DNA of 9,913 bases from Bifidobacteriaceae bacterium (GTDB lineage: Bacteria > Actinomycetota > Actinomycetes > Actinomycetales > WQXJ01): the NCBI GenBank assembly GCA_031278675.1, contig JAITJY010000214.1:1-9913 (forward strand), given 5' to 3'. Numbering within the stretch: position 1 is the first letter of the stretch; every line of letters starts with the position of its first letter. Made by a program: the position numbers and the translations under genes. The notes under the pieces were generated by a model, which saw only the letters and a list, made by a program, of their open reading frames with translations, did not search any database and had not been told where the DNA came from. Shown in pieces: positions 1-6,328 of this stretch.

Positions 1-57
1 CAGGCCGGGGCGGGCAGCGCCGCCGCCAGCCGAATCGCGCCCGTCGCCGCTCCTTGA
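1..57 (+). CDS. Possible 3' end of an upstream gene (partial)
   Basis: The first frame is open from base 1 to a TGA at 55-57 and would encode 18 residues rich in Ala, Gly and Pro. It may be the C-terminus of a gene starting outside the window. The GC-rich sequence and short length mean an open frame could occur by chance, so this is weak. The sequence just after the stop is a run of GGCGCC palindromes (see the separate entry), which would fit a gene end. Confidence 0.2.
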   Translation, partial: QAGAGSAAASRIAPVAAP

Positions 58-58
58 G

Positions 59-86
59 GGCGCCTCGGGGGCGCCGTGGGGGCGCC
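59..86. repeat. Three GGCGCC palindromes, possible weak terminator hairpin
   Basis: GGCGCC occurs at 59-64, 70-75 and 81-86. Because each is self-complementary, any two can pair as a 6-bp stem with a 5-nt loop. No T-tract follows, so it does not look like a classical Rho-independent terminator, although GC-only hairpins are common after actinobacterial genes. Confidence 0.3.
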
Positions 87-186
87 TTGGCCCAGAACTA
101 GGCCCTGGCGCCGTAGGACAATGGAGGCGGAGGCCGCCGCGCAGACTGCGGCGCCGATCTGCTTCACCTGAAAGGAGAGGCCCCCG

Positions 187-666
187 ATGGCAGACCTCAA
201 ACCCGGCGACGCCGCCCCCGATTTCACCTTGGAGTCCGATGACGGCCCCGAACTCACGCTCTCAGCGTTGCGTCCGAAGAAGGTGATTCTGTACGCCTAC
301 CCGGCCGCGTTCACTCCCGGCTGCTCGCTCGAGGCGCGCGATTTCCGCGACGCCTACGCCGACTTCGACGCGGCGGGCTACGTCATAGTCGGCATCTCGC
401 CGGACACGGCCGAGAGCATCGCGGGCTTCTCGGAGAAGCTGGGCATCCAATTCACCCTGGTGGCGGACCCGGACCACAAGGTCTTGGAGGACTACGGGGC
501 TTGGGGCGAGCACATCGTGTTCGGGCGCAAGTCGATCGGCGTGATCCGCTCAACCTTCGTCATCGACGGCGATGGGAAGATCACGCTGGCGGACTACGCC
601 GTCAAGGCCCCGGGCCACGTCGAGCGACTGGCCGAGCAGTTGGGCGTCCCACTGACAGGCTTCTAG
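187..666 (+). CDS. bcp: Thioredoxin-dependent peroxiredoxin, BCP/PrxQ family, one-cysteine form
   Basis: A 159-aa cytoplasmic peroxiredoxin that reduces hydrogen peroxide and organic hydroperoxides. The family fold is visible from the N-terminal GDAAPDFTL strand through the peroxidatic motif YPAAFTPGCSLEARDFRD. The peroxidatic cysteine is Cys46 and the conserved arginine is Arg121 (in IRSTFVID). Length matches the family (about 150-160 aa). E. coli Bcp has its resolving cysteine five residues after the peroxidatic one; here that position is Arg51 and no other cysteine exists in the protein. It must therefore work by a 1-Cys mechanism with an external thiol such as thioredoxin or mycothiol (inference). 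The start is supported by a good Shine-Dalgarno sequence, AAAGGAGAGG at 171-180. It appears monocistronic. Confidence 0.93.
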   Translation: MADLKPGDAAPDFTLESDDGPELTLSALRPKKVILYAYPAAFTPGCSLEARDFRDAYADFDAAGYVIVGISPDTAESIAGFSEKLGIQFTLVADPDHKVLEDYGAWGEHIVFGRKSIGVIRSTFVIDGDGKITLADYAVKAPGHVERLAEQLGVPLTGF

Positions 667-779
667 CCGCCACCAGGCCCACCCAACCGCGGCCAAAGAG
701 CCACATGTTGATGCAGTTGCCGCTGTGACTTATGTTGCCAATGGGGTAAGCTAGGGCGAGTTGCTGTCTTCCCACGCAG

Positions 780-801
780 CGCTCGCGCGACGGCGCGGGC
801 G
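780..801 (+). promoter_or_regulatory. Strong 5'-leader hairpin upstream of the NlpC/P60 gene
   Basis: CGCTCGCGC (780-788) pairs with GCGCGGGCG (793-801) as a 9-bp stem, including one G-U pair, closed by the tetraloop GACG. It ends 16 nt before the start codon and just 5' of the AGGA ribosome-binding site (807-810). It could limit translation or mark a transcript boundary. The rest of 667-817 shows no clear promoter to me; TTGATG (708-713) and TTATGT (730-735), 16 nt apart, are a weak candidate pair. Confidence 0.4.
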
Positions 802-817
802 CGGTTAGGACCAAGCC

Positions 818-2083
818 ATGCGCCGACACCAGTCGCGCCTGACCCGCTTCGGGCTGATCGCGGTCACCCTAGGAACCGCCTTTGCCCTGGCCACCCCCGC
901 CCTTGCCGACCCGTCGCCGGCCCCCGGCTCAGACGCGGCGGTAACGGAGGCGAAGCGGCAGGAAGAACTGGCCGCCGCCTCGGTGGCGGAAGTCGAAGGC
1001 ATGCTGGACAGCTTGGCAGAGCAAACCGCCCAGGCTGAGGCCGCCGCCGGCGCCGCAGCCGAGGCCTACAACAAAGCCCAAGAAGAACTCGGCGCCGCCA
1101 CCGAAGCGGCCGAGGCCGCCCAAGCAGCCGCCGACCAGTCAGCCATCGATCTGGAAGCGGCCCGCGGCGCCCTGGCCCGTCTGGCCCTCATGAACGCCCA
1201 ATCCGGCTCCGACATCGCCCAGCTTGAGCCGCTGCTGACCTCCGGCGGCATCGAGGAGGCCATGAACAAGAGCGCGCTGCTGTACGTCGTGGGCTCCACG
1301 ACTGACCGCGCCGCAGCCAAGTTCGCCCTCGCCAAACAGGCGGCTGAGCAGGACGGCAAGCGGGCCGAGACGGCCATCAAACTGCGCGAGGAGAAGGCGG
1401 ACCAGGCCGCCCAGGCGGCCTCAGCGGCCCAGCAAGCGGCTGAGACGGCCATCAAAGCCCAGGCGGAAGCCGAGGTCCGCCACCAAGAACTGCTGCAAGT
1501 CCTGGCTCTAAAGCAGCAGATCACGCTTGAGGCCGCGCAGGCCGCCGAGGAACGCCGCCAGCGTGAAAAGGATGAGGAAGCGCGCCGCCAACGCGAGAGC
1601 GCCCAGCCCAGCCCAACCCAGCCCACGCCAGCGCCAGCGCCAGCGCCAACGCCCGCGCCCAGCCCAGCCCCGGACCCAACTGAGGACACAGTCACACAAG
1701 ACCCGGCCCCAGACCAGTCCTCCGGCGCGGAGGCCGGCCTGGCCGCAGTGGCCTGGGCGCGCCAGCAGATCGGCAAGCCGTACCAGTGGGGCGGCACCGG
1801 ACCGTCATCATTCGACTGTTCCGGCCTGACTTCGCAGGCCTGGCTCAATGGCGGCGGCAAACGCATCCCCCGCGTCGCGGCCGACCAGTATTACGCCGCC
1901 ACCAAGATCCCATATGACCAGATGCGCCCCGGCGACCTCATCTTCTGGGGCTCTGACCTCCACCACGTCGCCATCTATTCCGGCAACGGCAATATGATCG
2001 AGGCGCCCAGCGCCGGCAAGAACATCCGCGAGATCCCGATCCGCTGGTCAGGCACCGTCCAATACGCCGGCAGAGTCAAGTAA
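818..2083 (+). CDS. Secreted NlpC/P60 peptidoglycan endopeptidase with N-terminal coiled coil
   Basis: A 421-aa wall hydrolase predicted to cut within the stem peptide of peptidoglycan outside the cell. Residues 1-30 are a Sec signal peptide (basic start, hydrophobic LIAVTLGTAFALA, cleavage after ALA30). Residues about 40-255 are Ala/Glu/Gln/Lys-rich heptads, a long coiled coil as in RipA/RpfB-associated and PcsB-like hydrolases. A Pro/Ala/Thr linker covers 262-304, and the NlpC/P60 domain covers 305-421. Catalytic residues are readable: Cys334 in FDCSG, His383 in HHVAIY and Glu395 in MIEAP. The 12-residue His-to-Glu spacing equals that reported for mycobacterial RipA (His432/Glu444). Coiled coils in this class often occlude the active site or bind a FtsEX-type activator; here that is inference. 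The start is set by AGGA at 807-810. It is convergent with ppa. Confidence 0.93.
   Translation: MRRHQSRLTRFGLIAVTLGTAFALATPALADPSPAPGSDAAVTEAKRQEELAAASVAEVEGMLDSLAEQTAQAEAAAGAAAEAYNKAQEELGAATEAAEAAQAAADQSAIDLEAARGALARLALMNAQSGSDIAQLEPLLTSGGIEEAMNKSALLYVVGSTTDRAAAKFALAKQAAEQDGKRAETAIKLREEKADQAAQAASAAQQAAETAIKAQAEAEVRHQELLQVLALKQQITLEAAQAAEERRQREKDEEARRQRESAQPSPTQPTPAPAPAPTPAPSPAPDPTEDTVTQDPAPDQSSGAEAGLAAVAWARQQIGKPYQWGGTGPSSFDCSGLTSQAWLNGGGKRIPRVAADQYYAATKIPYDQMRPGDLIFWGSDLHHVAIYSGNGNMIEAPSAGKNIREIPIRWSGTVQYAGRVK
1605..1675 (+). repeat. Low-complexity CCCAGC/GCCAGC tract encoding the Pro-Ala linker
   Basis: A run of degenerate hexamers (CCCAGC, GCCAGC, GCCAAC) within the NlpC/P60 gene encodes residues about 262-286 (PSPTQPTPAPAPAPTP...). 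It is the flexible linker between coiled coil and catalytic domain. Such tracts change length easily by slippage between strains. Confidence 0.6.
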
Positions 2084-2101
2084 CCGACCCCCGAAAAGGC
2101 C

Positions 2102-2120
2102 CGGACGGCATCGTCCATCT
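2102..2120. repeat. 19-bp direct repeat, copy 1, with internal hairpin
   Basis: CGGACGGCATCGTCCATCT at 2102-2120 recurs exactly at 2156-2174. Inside it GGACG and CGTCC form a 5-bp stem with loop GCAT. It lies 18 nt after the NlpC/P60 stop, in the 103-bp gap between two convergent genes, so it may take part in transcription termination from either side. Confidence 0.65.
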
Positions 2121-2155
2121 ACCTCCAAGGCGAAGTCGCCGGCCCCTGAACTGGG

Positions 2156-2174
2156 CGGACGGCATCGTCCATCT
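2156..2174. repeat. 19-bp direct repeat, copy 2, with internal hairpin
   Basis: Identical to 2102-2120 over 19 bp, separated by 35 bp. It lies 12 bp beyond the ppa stop. A 15-bp inverted match to this copy plus its left flank (2153-2167) also occurs at 2879-2893 inside dacB, so the motif may be more widely spread in the genome. Confidence 0.65.
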
Positions 2175-2186
2175 GATGTTGAGAAA

Positions 2187-2753
2187 TCAACTGTGGCCGT
2201 TGCCCTTGGCCTCCTCGAGCCGCTTGATCGAGGCCAAGATCTCGGCTTCGGCGCCGGCCCGGTCGGTCCAGTGCGAGCCCTCGACTGATTTGCCGGGCTC
2301 GAGATCTTTGTAAATCTCGAAAAAGTGCTGCACTTCGAGCCGGTGGAATTCGGAGACGTCATCGATATCGAGCCGCCACGAGGCGCGCGTGTCGTGGGCG
2401 GGCACGCAAAGGACTTTGTCGTCGCCGCCGGCCTCGTCCGTCATGCGGAACATGCCGAGGGCGCGGCAGCGGATCAAACAGCCCGGGAAGGTTGGCTCGT
2501 CAAGCAGCACAAGAGCGTCAAGCGGGTCGCCGTCCGCGCCTAGCGTGCCCTCGACGAAACCGTAATCATCGGGATAGCGCGTGGCCGTGAAAAGCATGCG
2601 GTCAAGCCTTATGCGCCCGGTTTGGTGATCCAATTCGTATTTGTTGCGGGACCCTTTCGGGATTTCGATTGTGACGTCGAACTCGAGCGGGCGGGTGCCC
2701 GTTCCGTCCGAGTGCGTGGTGCGCAGCGCTGGCTTGTAGCTTGGCTTCGACAT
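2187..2753 (-). CDS. ppa: Inorganic pyrophosphatase, family I
   Basis: A 188-aa soluble Mg-dependent enzyme that hydrolyses pyrophosphate to two phosphates and so drives biosynthetic reactions. The family I signature DGDPLDALV is at 74-82, supplying metal-ligand aspartates 74, 76 and 79. The second aspartate cluster TDEAGGD gives Asp106 and Asp111, matching E. coli Asp97 and Asp102. Lys/Tyr/Arg residues in IPKGSRNKYE (31-40) and RIRLDR (47-52) are also as expected. Actinobacterial homologues normally begin near EFDVTIEIPKG. Here about 22 residues precede it, and no ATG, GTG or TTG lies closer, so the ATG at 2753 is the first possible start and the N-terminal extension is probably real. The ribosome-binding site is only a poor GGGGG. 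It is divergent from dacB, a common actinobacterial pairing. Confidence 0.95.
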   Translation of the reverse strand: MSKPSYKPALRTTHSDGTGTRPLEFDVTIEIPKGSRNKYELDHQTGRIRLDRMLFTATRYPDDYGFVEGTLGADGDPLDALVLLDEPTFPGCLIRCRALGMFRMTDEAGGDDKVLCVPAHDTRASWRLDIDDVSEFHRLEVQHFFEIYKDLEPGKSVEGSHWTDRAGAEAEILASIKRLEEAKGNGHS

Positions 2754-2770
2754 GTCTGCCCCCAGGTGGG

Positions 2771-2798
2771 TTGGTCGGCGGGTGTTTCCATCTAGTCT
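2771..2798 (+). promoter_or_regulatory. Candidate promoter for dacB giving a leaderless transcript
   Basis: TTGGTC (2771-2776) and TAGTCT (2793-2798) are separated by 16 nt and resemble sigma-70 -35 and -10 boxes. The -10 box ends 7 nt before the GTG at 2806, which has no Shine-Dalgarno sequence. This is the usual geometry of leaderless actinobacterial mRNAs. It is a reading by eye, without transcript data. Confidence 0.4.
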
Positions 2799-2805
2799 GG
2801 CTTAT

Positions 2806-4302
2806 GTGAGCGGAAGGGTGAAACGCGCCCGGCGCGGCGTCCCAGCGGCGCTGTGCGTGGGGGCGTTTTTGGCCTGCACGATGCCGTCCGCCCACCCCGC
2901 CGGCGCATCTTCCGCCGCGCTGGTGGCCGCGTCAGGCGGCGGGCTGGCCGGGACGCTGCCGGGGGCGCAGGTGCTGGCCGTGGCTGAGGCTTTGGACCCG
3001 GACGCGACTATGCCGTCTGAGGCGGCGATCGCGGACGCGGCCGCCCGCACGGTCCTAGCTGAGACCTTGACCGCCGCCAGCGGCGCCGCCGCCATCGAGG
3101 GCGAGCCCGCGATTCCGGCCGAGTTGGCTGGCGGGCTGGGGGTTTCGGTGCGGGATCTGCTGACCGGCCAGGAGTTGTTCGGGCTCGATGGCGGCCGGGG
3201 CTTGGTGCCGGCTTCGACGGTCAAAGTCCTGACGGCGACCGCCGCCCTGTCGGCCCTTGGCCCCAATGCGACTTTGACCACGGCCGCCGTCCTCAGCCTT
3301 GATCCGGGCGGGGCGACCGGCACGGTGACCTTGGTGGCGGGCGGCGACGTGACGCTGGGTCCGGATGCGGGCGACCCGGAGGCGGTGCTGGGGCGCGCCG
3401 GGATGGGGGATCTGGCCCGGGCCGCCGCCATCGAAGTGCGCCGCAGCGGGCTGCGCGCCGTCACCGTGGCCTTGGACGACACCATCTTCAGCGGCCCGTC
3501 CACCTACCCGGATTGGGAGTGGAACCTGGGCACAACCTGGGGCGCGCCGGCCTCGCCGCTGGCCATCATGGACGGGCGGGCCGGGGATGGCTTCGACGCG
3601 GTCACCTATGTGCCGGACCCGGCCTTGACGGCGGCGCGGCACTTCGCCGGCTTGTTGGCGGCGGCGGCGGTCGATCCAGCCCTTTCGCTGCCGCCGGTGG
3701 CGGTCGATCCAGAGGCGTCGCGGGCGGCCGCGCCAGCCGGGGCGCGGCAGATCGCGGCGGTCGAATCAGCCCCGGTGCGGGAGTTGGTGGCGCACCTGTT
3801 GCGGCATTCGGACAACACTTTGGCTGAGGCGGTTGGGCGCGTGACCGCTGTGGCTTTGGGCCAGCCTGGCAGCTTTGCTGGCTGCGCGGCGGCCGTGAAG
3901 GAGGCGCTGGGCCAGCGCGGCGTGCCAACCGCGGGCCTGAGCTTGGACGATTGCTCTGGTTTGAGCCACGGTTCCCGCCTGTCGGCTTCGACTCTGACGG
4001 CCGCCTTGGCCCTGGCCGGGGGCTCGGCGGCGGCCGAGCTGGGGGGCGCGGCCCGCGCCCTGCCCGTCGGCGGATTGCAGGGCACTTTGGCCGAGCGCCT
4101 GACCGAGGCCCCGGCGGCAGGCAATGTGCGCGCCAAAACTGGCACCCTGACCGGGGTGACGTCGCTGGCGGGACTGGTGCAGACGGCATCGGGCAGGGAA
4201 CTGGCCTTCGCCGTCCTGGCCAACCCGGATCAGCGCGTCGGCACCTTCGCCATCCGCCAAGCCACCGACGCCTTCGCCCAGTCCCTAGCCGCCCTCCCCT
4301 AA
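2806..4302 (+). CDS. dacB: D-alanyl-D-alanine carboxypeptidase/endopeptidase, PBP4 family (peptidase S13)
   Basis: A 498-aa secreted low-molecular-weight penicillin-binding protein that trims or cleaves D-Ala-containing peptidoglycan peptides. All three active-site motifs are present: SxxK as S137-TV-K140, SxN as S335-D-N337 and KTG at 444-446. The nearly 200 residues between the first two motifs carry the S13-type insertion. The segment DDCSGLSHGSRLS matches the family's D-SGLS box. A signal peptide spans about 1-34 (KRARR, then a hydrophobic stretch ending AHPAGA). I prefer GTG 2806 because of the promoter placement. An ATG at 2752 in the same frame would overlap the ppa start, and GTG 2818 is another option. 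In actinomycetes tilS, hpt and ftsH usually follow dacB; here they do not. Confidence 0.93.
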   Translation: MSGRVKRARRGVPAALCVGAFLACTMPSAHPAGASSAALVAASGGGLAGTLPGAQVLAVAEALDPDATMPSEAAIADAAARTVLAETLTAASGAAAIEGEPAIPAELAGGLGVSVRDLLTGQELFGLDGGRGLVPASTVKVLTATAALSALGPNATLTTAAVLSLDPGGATGTVTLVAGGDVTLGPDAGDPEAVLGRAGMGDLARAAAIEVRRSGLRAVTVALDDTIFSGPSTYPDWEWNLGTTWGAPASPLAIMDGRAGDGFDAVTYVPDPALTAARHFAGLLAAAAVDPALSLPPVAVDPEASRAAAPAGARQIAAVESAPVRELVAHLLRHSDNTLAEAVGRVTAVALGQPGSFAGCAAAVKEALGQRGVPTAGLSLDDCSGLSHGSRLSASTLTAALALAGGSAAAELGGAARALPVGGLQGTLAERLTEAPAAGNVRAKTGTLTGVTSLAGLVQTASGRELAFAVLANPDQRVGTFAIRQATDAFAQSLAALP

Positions 4303-4313
4303 CCCCCCAGCAT

Positions 4314-4332
4314 CGAGCAGTCGATTCTGTCC
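4314..4332 (-). repeat. GGACAGAATCGACTG motif, copy 1
   Basis: On the plus strand this reads CGAGCAGTCGATTCTGTCC, identical over 19 bp to 4355-4373. It starts 11 nt after the dacB stop. Strand is given relative to the motif core GGACAGAATCGACTG. Confidence 0.8.
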
Positions 4333-4354
4333 ACTCTTGCGGGGCTCAGCGCAA

Positions 4355-4373
4355 CGAGCAGTCGATTCTGTCC
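4355..4373 (-). repeat. GGACAGAATCGACTG motif, copy 2 (left arm of the long hairpin)
   Basis: A direct repeat of copy 1, 41 bp downstream start to start. With its flanks, 4353-4375 is complementary to 4422-4444 over 22 of 23 positions; the only mismatch is G4358 against A4439. This makes a long stem with a 46-nt loop. Confidence 0.85.
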
Positions 4374-4382
4374 CGCCGACGG

Positions 4383-4397
4383 GCGGCCGCGGGCCGC
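4383..4397. repeat. Small hairpin nested in the loop of the long inverted repeat
   Basis: GCGGCC (4383-4388) and GGCCGC (4392-4397) are a perfect 6-bp inverted repeat with loop GCG, lying inside the 46-nt loop between repeat copies 2 and 3. The whole 4353-4444 unit would fold as a two-tier stem-loop. Confidence 0.55.
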
Positions 4398-4423
4398 TGA
4401 CCTGCGATGACGCGGAACACCCG

Positions 4424-4438
4424 GGACAGAATCGACTG
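4424..4438 (+). repeat. GGACAGAATCGACTG motif, copy 3 (right arm of the long hairpin)
   Basis: GGACAGAATCGACTG in plus orientation, the exact reverse complement of the core of copies 1 and 2. It is the right arm of the 23-bp imperfect inverted repeat. No T-run follows on either strand, so a plain Rho-independent terminator is not the obvious reading, although it could still stop convergent transcripts from dacB and the LuxR gene. Confidence 0.85.
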
Positions 4439-4454
4439 ATCGTTTGGGGAAGTA

Positions 4455-4468
4455 GACGGAATCGACTG
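4455..4468 (+). repeat. GGACAGAATCGACTG motif, copy 4 (one mismatch)
   Basis: GACGGAATCGACTG differs from the core at a single base (G for A). It lies 31 bp after copy 3 in the same orientation, so the spacer has two copies on each strand. Confidence 0.65.
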
Positions 4469-4565
4469 GAGGATTGAGCCTAGCGAGCCTCGCCGCCGGG
4501 CCTAACTTCCAACACCCATCTCGCTTCGCCGCTGGCCGCATCTGCGCGGTGCCCCGGGGGCGACT

Positions 4566-6131
4566 TCACTCATCTCCACGAGCCTCGGGGTTCAATTCAT
4601 CCGGCCGGCGCGCCGATGCGCCTTCGACGATCGCGATGACGTCCTCCTTAGAGTGCGCCCCCAGTTTCGCGTAGATATGACTGACATGGGAGCTGGTGGT
4701 GCTTTTCGATATGAACAGCTCGGAGCGGATCGACGGCAGGGAACGCCCCTTGGCCAGGAACCCCAGAACCTCGCGTTCGCGGTTGGTGAGGCCGTATTCC
4801 TCGGCGACCGCGTCGCATTTGTCCTTGAAAATGGTCCGCATGAGCTCATCCGGGCTTCGCCTGCTGTACACCTGTCCTGGGTCGGAGTAGGACCGGCGAT
4901 CAAATTGGGACTGCCGCACCAAGAAACAGGTTGTGCTAATGACCACAATCATGGCAAGGAACAAGAGAGCCGACCCCAGGGAGAGCGCACCGCCCCTGAC
5001 TGTCCGGTGAGCGAAGACCGCGCCGGCCGAACCCAGCAGGATGCCGCCTTCCAAGAAGAAGCGACCCGTCGCCAACACGGCCACACCCGAGCCCTTTTCT
5101 CGGCTCGCGGCCTCGCACAAGTATATGAAAACCAGCAAATCCAAAGCCATCTGGGCCGCGAAATTGCTCAAGCTGCCGCAAAACACCAGGCTCGCATTGC
5201 GGAACGAGAACAGGAATAGACTGAGGGCCACAAATGGAGCGATCCAGCGATAAAGCGAGTCGAGGTTGAGGCCCCGCGCAAACGTAATGCAATAGAGCAC
5301 CAGGATCAAAGCCACGGCGCCCCCAGAGAATACTGTCGCGGTGTACAACTTCACATCCAGCTCTATGACATCCATCTCCAGAAAGCCCCAGAGGAAGCTG
5401 ATGGTGAAAGACAGGCCGATTATGCCTATGCCGCTCTGCCAGGGCCAACGATAGCCTCGACTCGCCTTGGCTGCGTTGGCCGCAGCTGCCAGTGAAAGGG
5501 CAGGGAGTCGCGGGGTCTTGGGGCCGCTTGGCGAGTTCGCCGGATTGTCTGCGGAGTTGCATAGAATAAAACAAAAGAGGGACAGCAGCGGGTATACGAC
5601 TAAAAGTGCAACGCGGAGTGGCCAAGAACCTGTCTGCGAGAGGACGAGACAAGCCATGACGAGCAGAACGGAGAAGATGATGTATTTCTCAATTTCGCCA
5701 GCGTCCAGACTGGCGTAGAAGCAACCCCAGGCGATTTGGCCAAGGGCCATGCCGACCCCGGAGAGGGAACCCGCGACACACTGCGCCAGATGCAATCCGA
5801 AGCTACCGCCCTGGTACACAAAGGAAATCGCGACCGTGCTGGCGACTATTAATGCCACGGCGGCAATCATGACATTGCCACGGCGGCGATGCGTGGCAAA
5901 AAGCGGCCCGCTAAAGGCTAATATCAAGAGCGCGAGCGTTGTCGCGACCATATTGGAAATCCAATAATACCTTACGCCGCGCCCGGCTAACGGATAGAAC
6001 ACATCGGTAAAAGTCGAGGCGATTCCCCAGACCAATAGGAATCCCCATCCCAAGTTGCGAACAGGCGGTATATCGCGGAGGACGCGAAGGAGTTTGTCCG
6101 TCAATCTGGCCGCCCTCTCTGCAATAGACAA
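4566..6131 (-). CDS. Membrane-bound LuxR-family transcriptional regulator with about 12 TM helices
   Basis: A 521-aa one-component regulator: an MFS-like membrane sensor fused to a cytoplasmic DNA-binding domain. About twelve hydrophobic helices lie near 27-48, 55-79, 85-106, 113-141, 150-168, 171-191, 235-254, 262-285, 297-310, 317-339, 347-373 and 381-405, with a hydrophilic central loop at about 192-232. Residues 446-503 are a LuxR/GerE HTH (LTNREREVLGFLAKG, then SIRSELFISKSTTSSHVSHIYAKLG). No receiver or PAS domain is present. This architecture is best known from Eggerthellaceae-type gut Actinobacteria, where it sits beside Tat/FAD reductases. Here it is divergent from exactly such a gene and is inferred to control it. 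The TTG start at 6131 is uncertain; the frame stays open upstream to a TAG near 6250 without ATG or GTG. Its DNA looks richer in AT than its neighbours, for example 5940-6000, which would suit acquisition by transfer. Confidence 0.88.
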   Translation of the reverse strand: MSIAERAARLTDKLLRVLRDIPPVRNLGWGFLLVWGIASTFTDVFYPLAGRGVRYYWISNMVATTLALLILAFSGPLFATHRRRGNVMIAAVALIVASTVAISFVYQGGSFGLHLAQCVAGSLSGVGMALGQIAWGCFYASLDAGEIEKYIIFSVLLVMACLVLSQTGSWPLRVALLVVYPLLSLFCFILCNSADNPANSPSGPKTPRLPALSLAAAANAAKASRGYRWPWQSGIGIIGLSFTISFLWGFLEMDVIELDVKLYTATVFSGGAVALILVLYCITFARGLNLDSLYRWIAPFVALSLFLFSFRNASLVFCGSLSNFAAQMALDLLVFIYLCEAASREKGSGVAVLATGRFFLEGGILLGSAGAVFAHRTVRGGALSLGSALLFLAMIVVISTTCFLVRQSQFDRRSYSDPGQVYSRRSPDELMRTIFKDKCDAVAEEYGLTNREREVLGFLAKGRSLPSIRSELFISKSTTSSHVSHIYAKLGAHSKEDVIAIVEGASARRPDELNPEARGDE

Positions 6132-6227
6132 GTGGACGCGCTCGGCCCAGTCTAGCAGGGCGCGCAGCGCCGCTTCGGTATCCGAGGGCTGCGAGGCGCC
6201 GCGACTCTCTTGCCCCAGTTGCCCTTT

Positions 6228-6244
6228 CGGATACTTGGTATCCG
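6228..6244. promoter_or_regulatory. Operator-like palindrome CGGATAC-TTG-GTATCCG
   Basis: A perfect dyad with 7-bp arms (6228-6234 and 6238-6244) around a 3-bp centre, 97 bp upstream of the LuxR start codon. The right half recurs with its flank as GGTATCCGAGGGCT at 6177-6190, exactly 60 bp from GGTATCCGTGGCCT at 6237-6250. A site plus half-site spaced by nearly six helical turns fits binding of a dimeric regulator, possibly the adjacent LuxR protein acting on its own promoter (inference). Confidence 0.5.
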
Positions 6245-6328
6245 TGGCCTATCTGGAAATTGCAGTCAGGCCGCCACTGGGCGGCTGGGCGCCTGGGGGC
6301 CGGGCGACTTGGCGGCCCGGCGGCGGAC

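Noticed and set aside
667..817. c-di-AMP (ydaO) riboswitch upstream of the wall hydrolase
   Set aside because: Such riboswitches precede many actinobacterial NlpC/P60 genes, but I find none of the conserved GGGGAA-type core elements in this 150-nt leader.
1066..1866. Long minus-strand ORF opposite the NlpC/P60 gene
   Set aside because: It is an Ala/Ser-rich antisense shadow of a clearly real gene in GC-rich DNA. The same applies to the long minus frames opposite dacB (2802-3503, 3602-4260).
2102..2174. CRISPR array from the 19-bp repeat pair
   Set aside because: There are only two repeats and one 35-bp spacer, the repeat is too short, and no cas gene is near.
2752..2805. ATG start for dacB at 2752
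   Set aside because: It overlaps the first codon of divergent ppa, would leave no promoter space, and adds an atypical segment before the signal peptide. GTG 2806 fits a leaderless promoter better.
4353..4444. Insertion sequence ends
   Set aside because: There is an inverted repeat but no transposase ORF, the interior is only 46 nt, and no flanking target duplication is seen. A small non-autonomous element remains possible.
4299..4541. 80-codon minus-strand ORF over the repeat cluster with recurring VDSV
   Set aside because: The recurring residues come from the DNA repeats GGAATCGACTG themselves. It has no ribosome-binding site or family resemblance.
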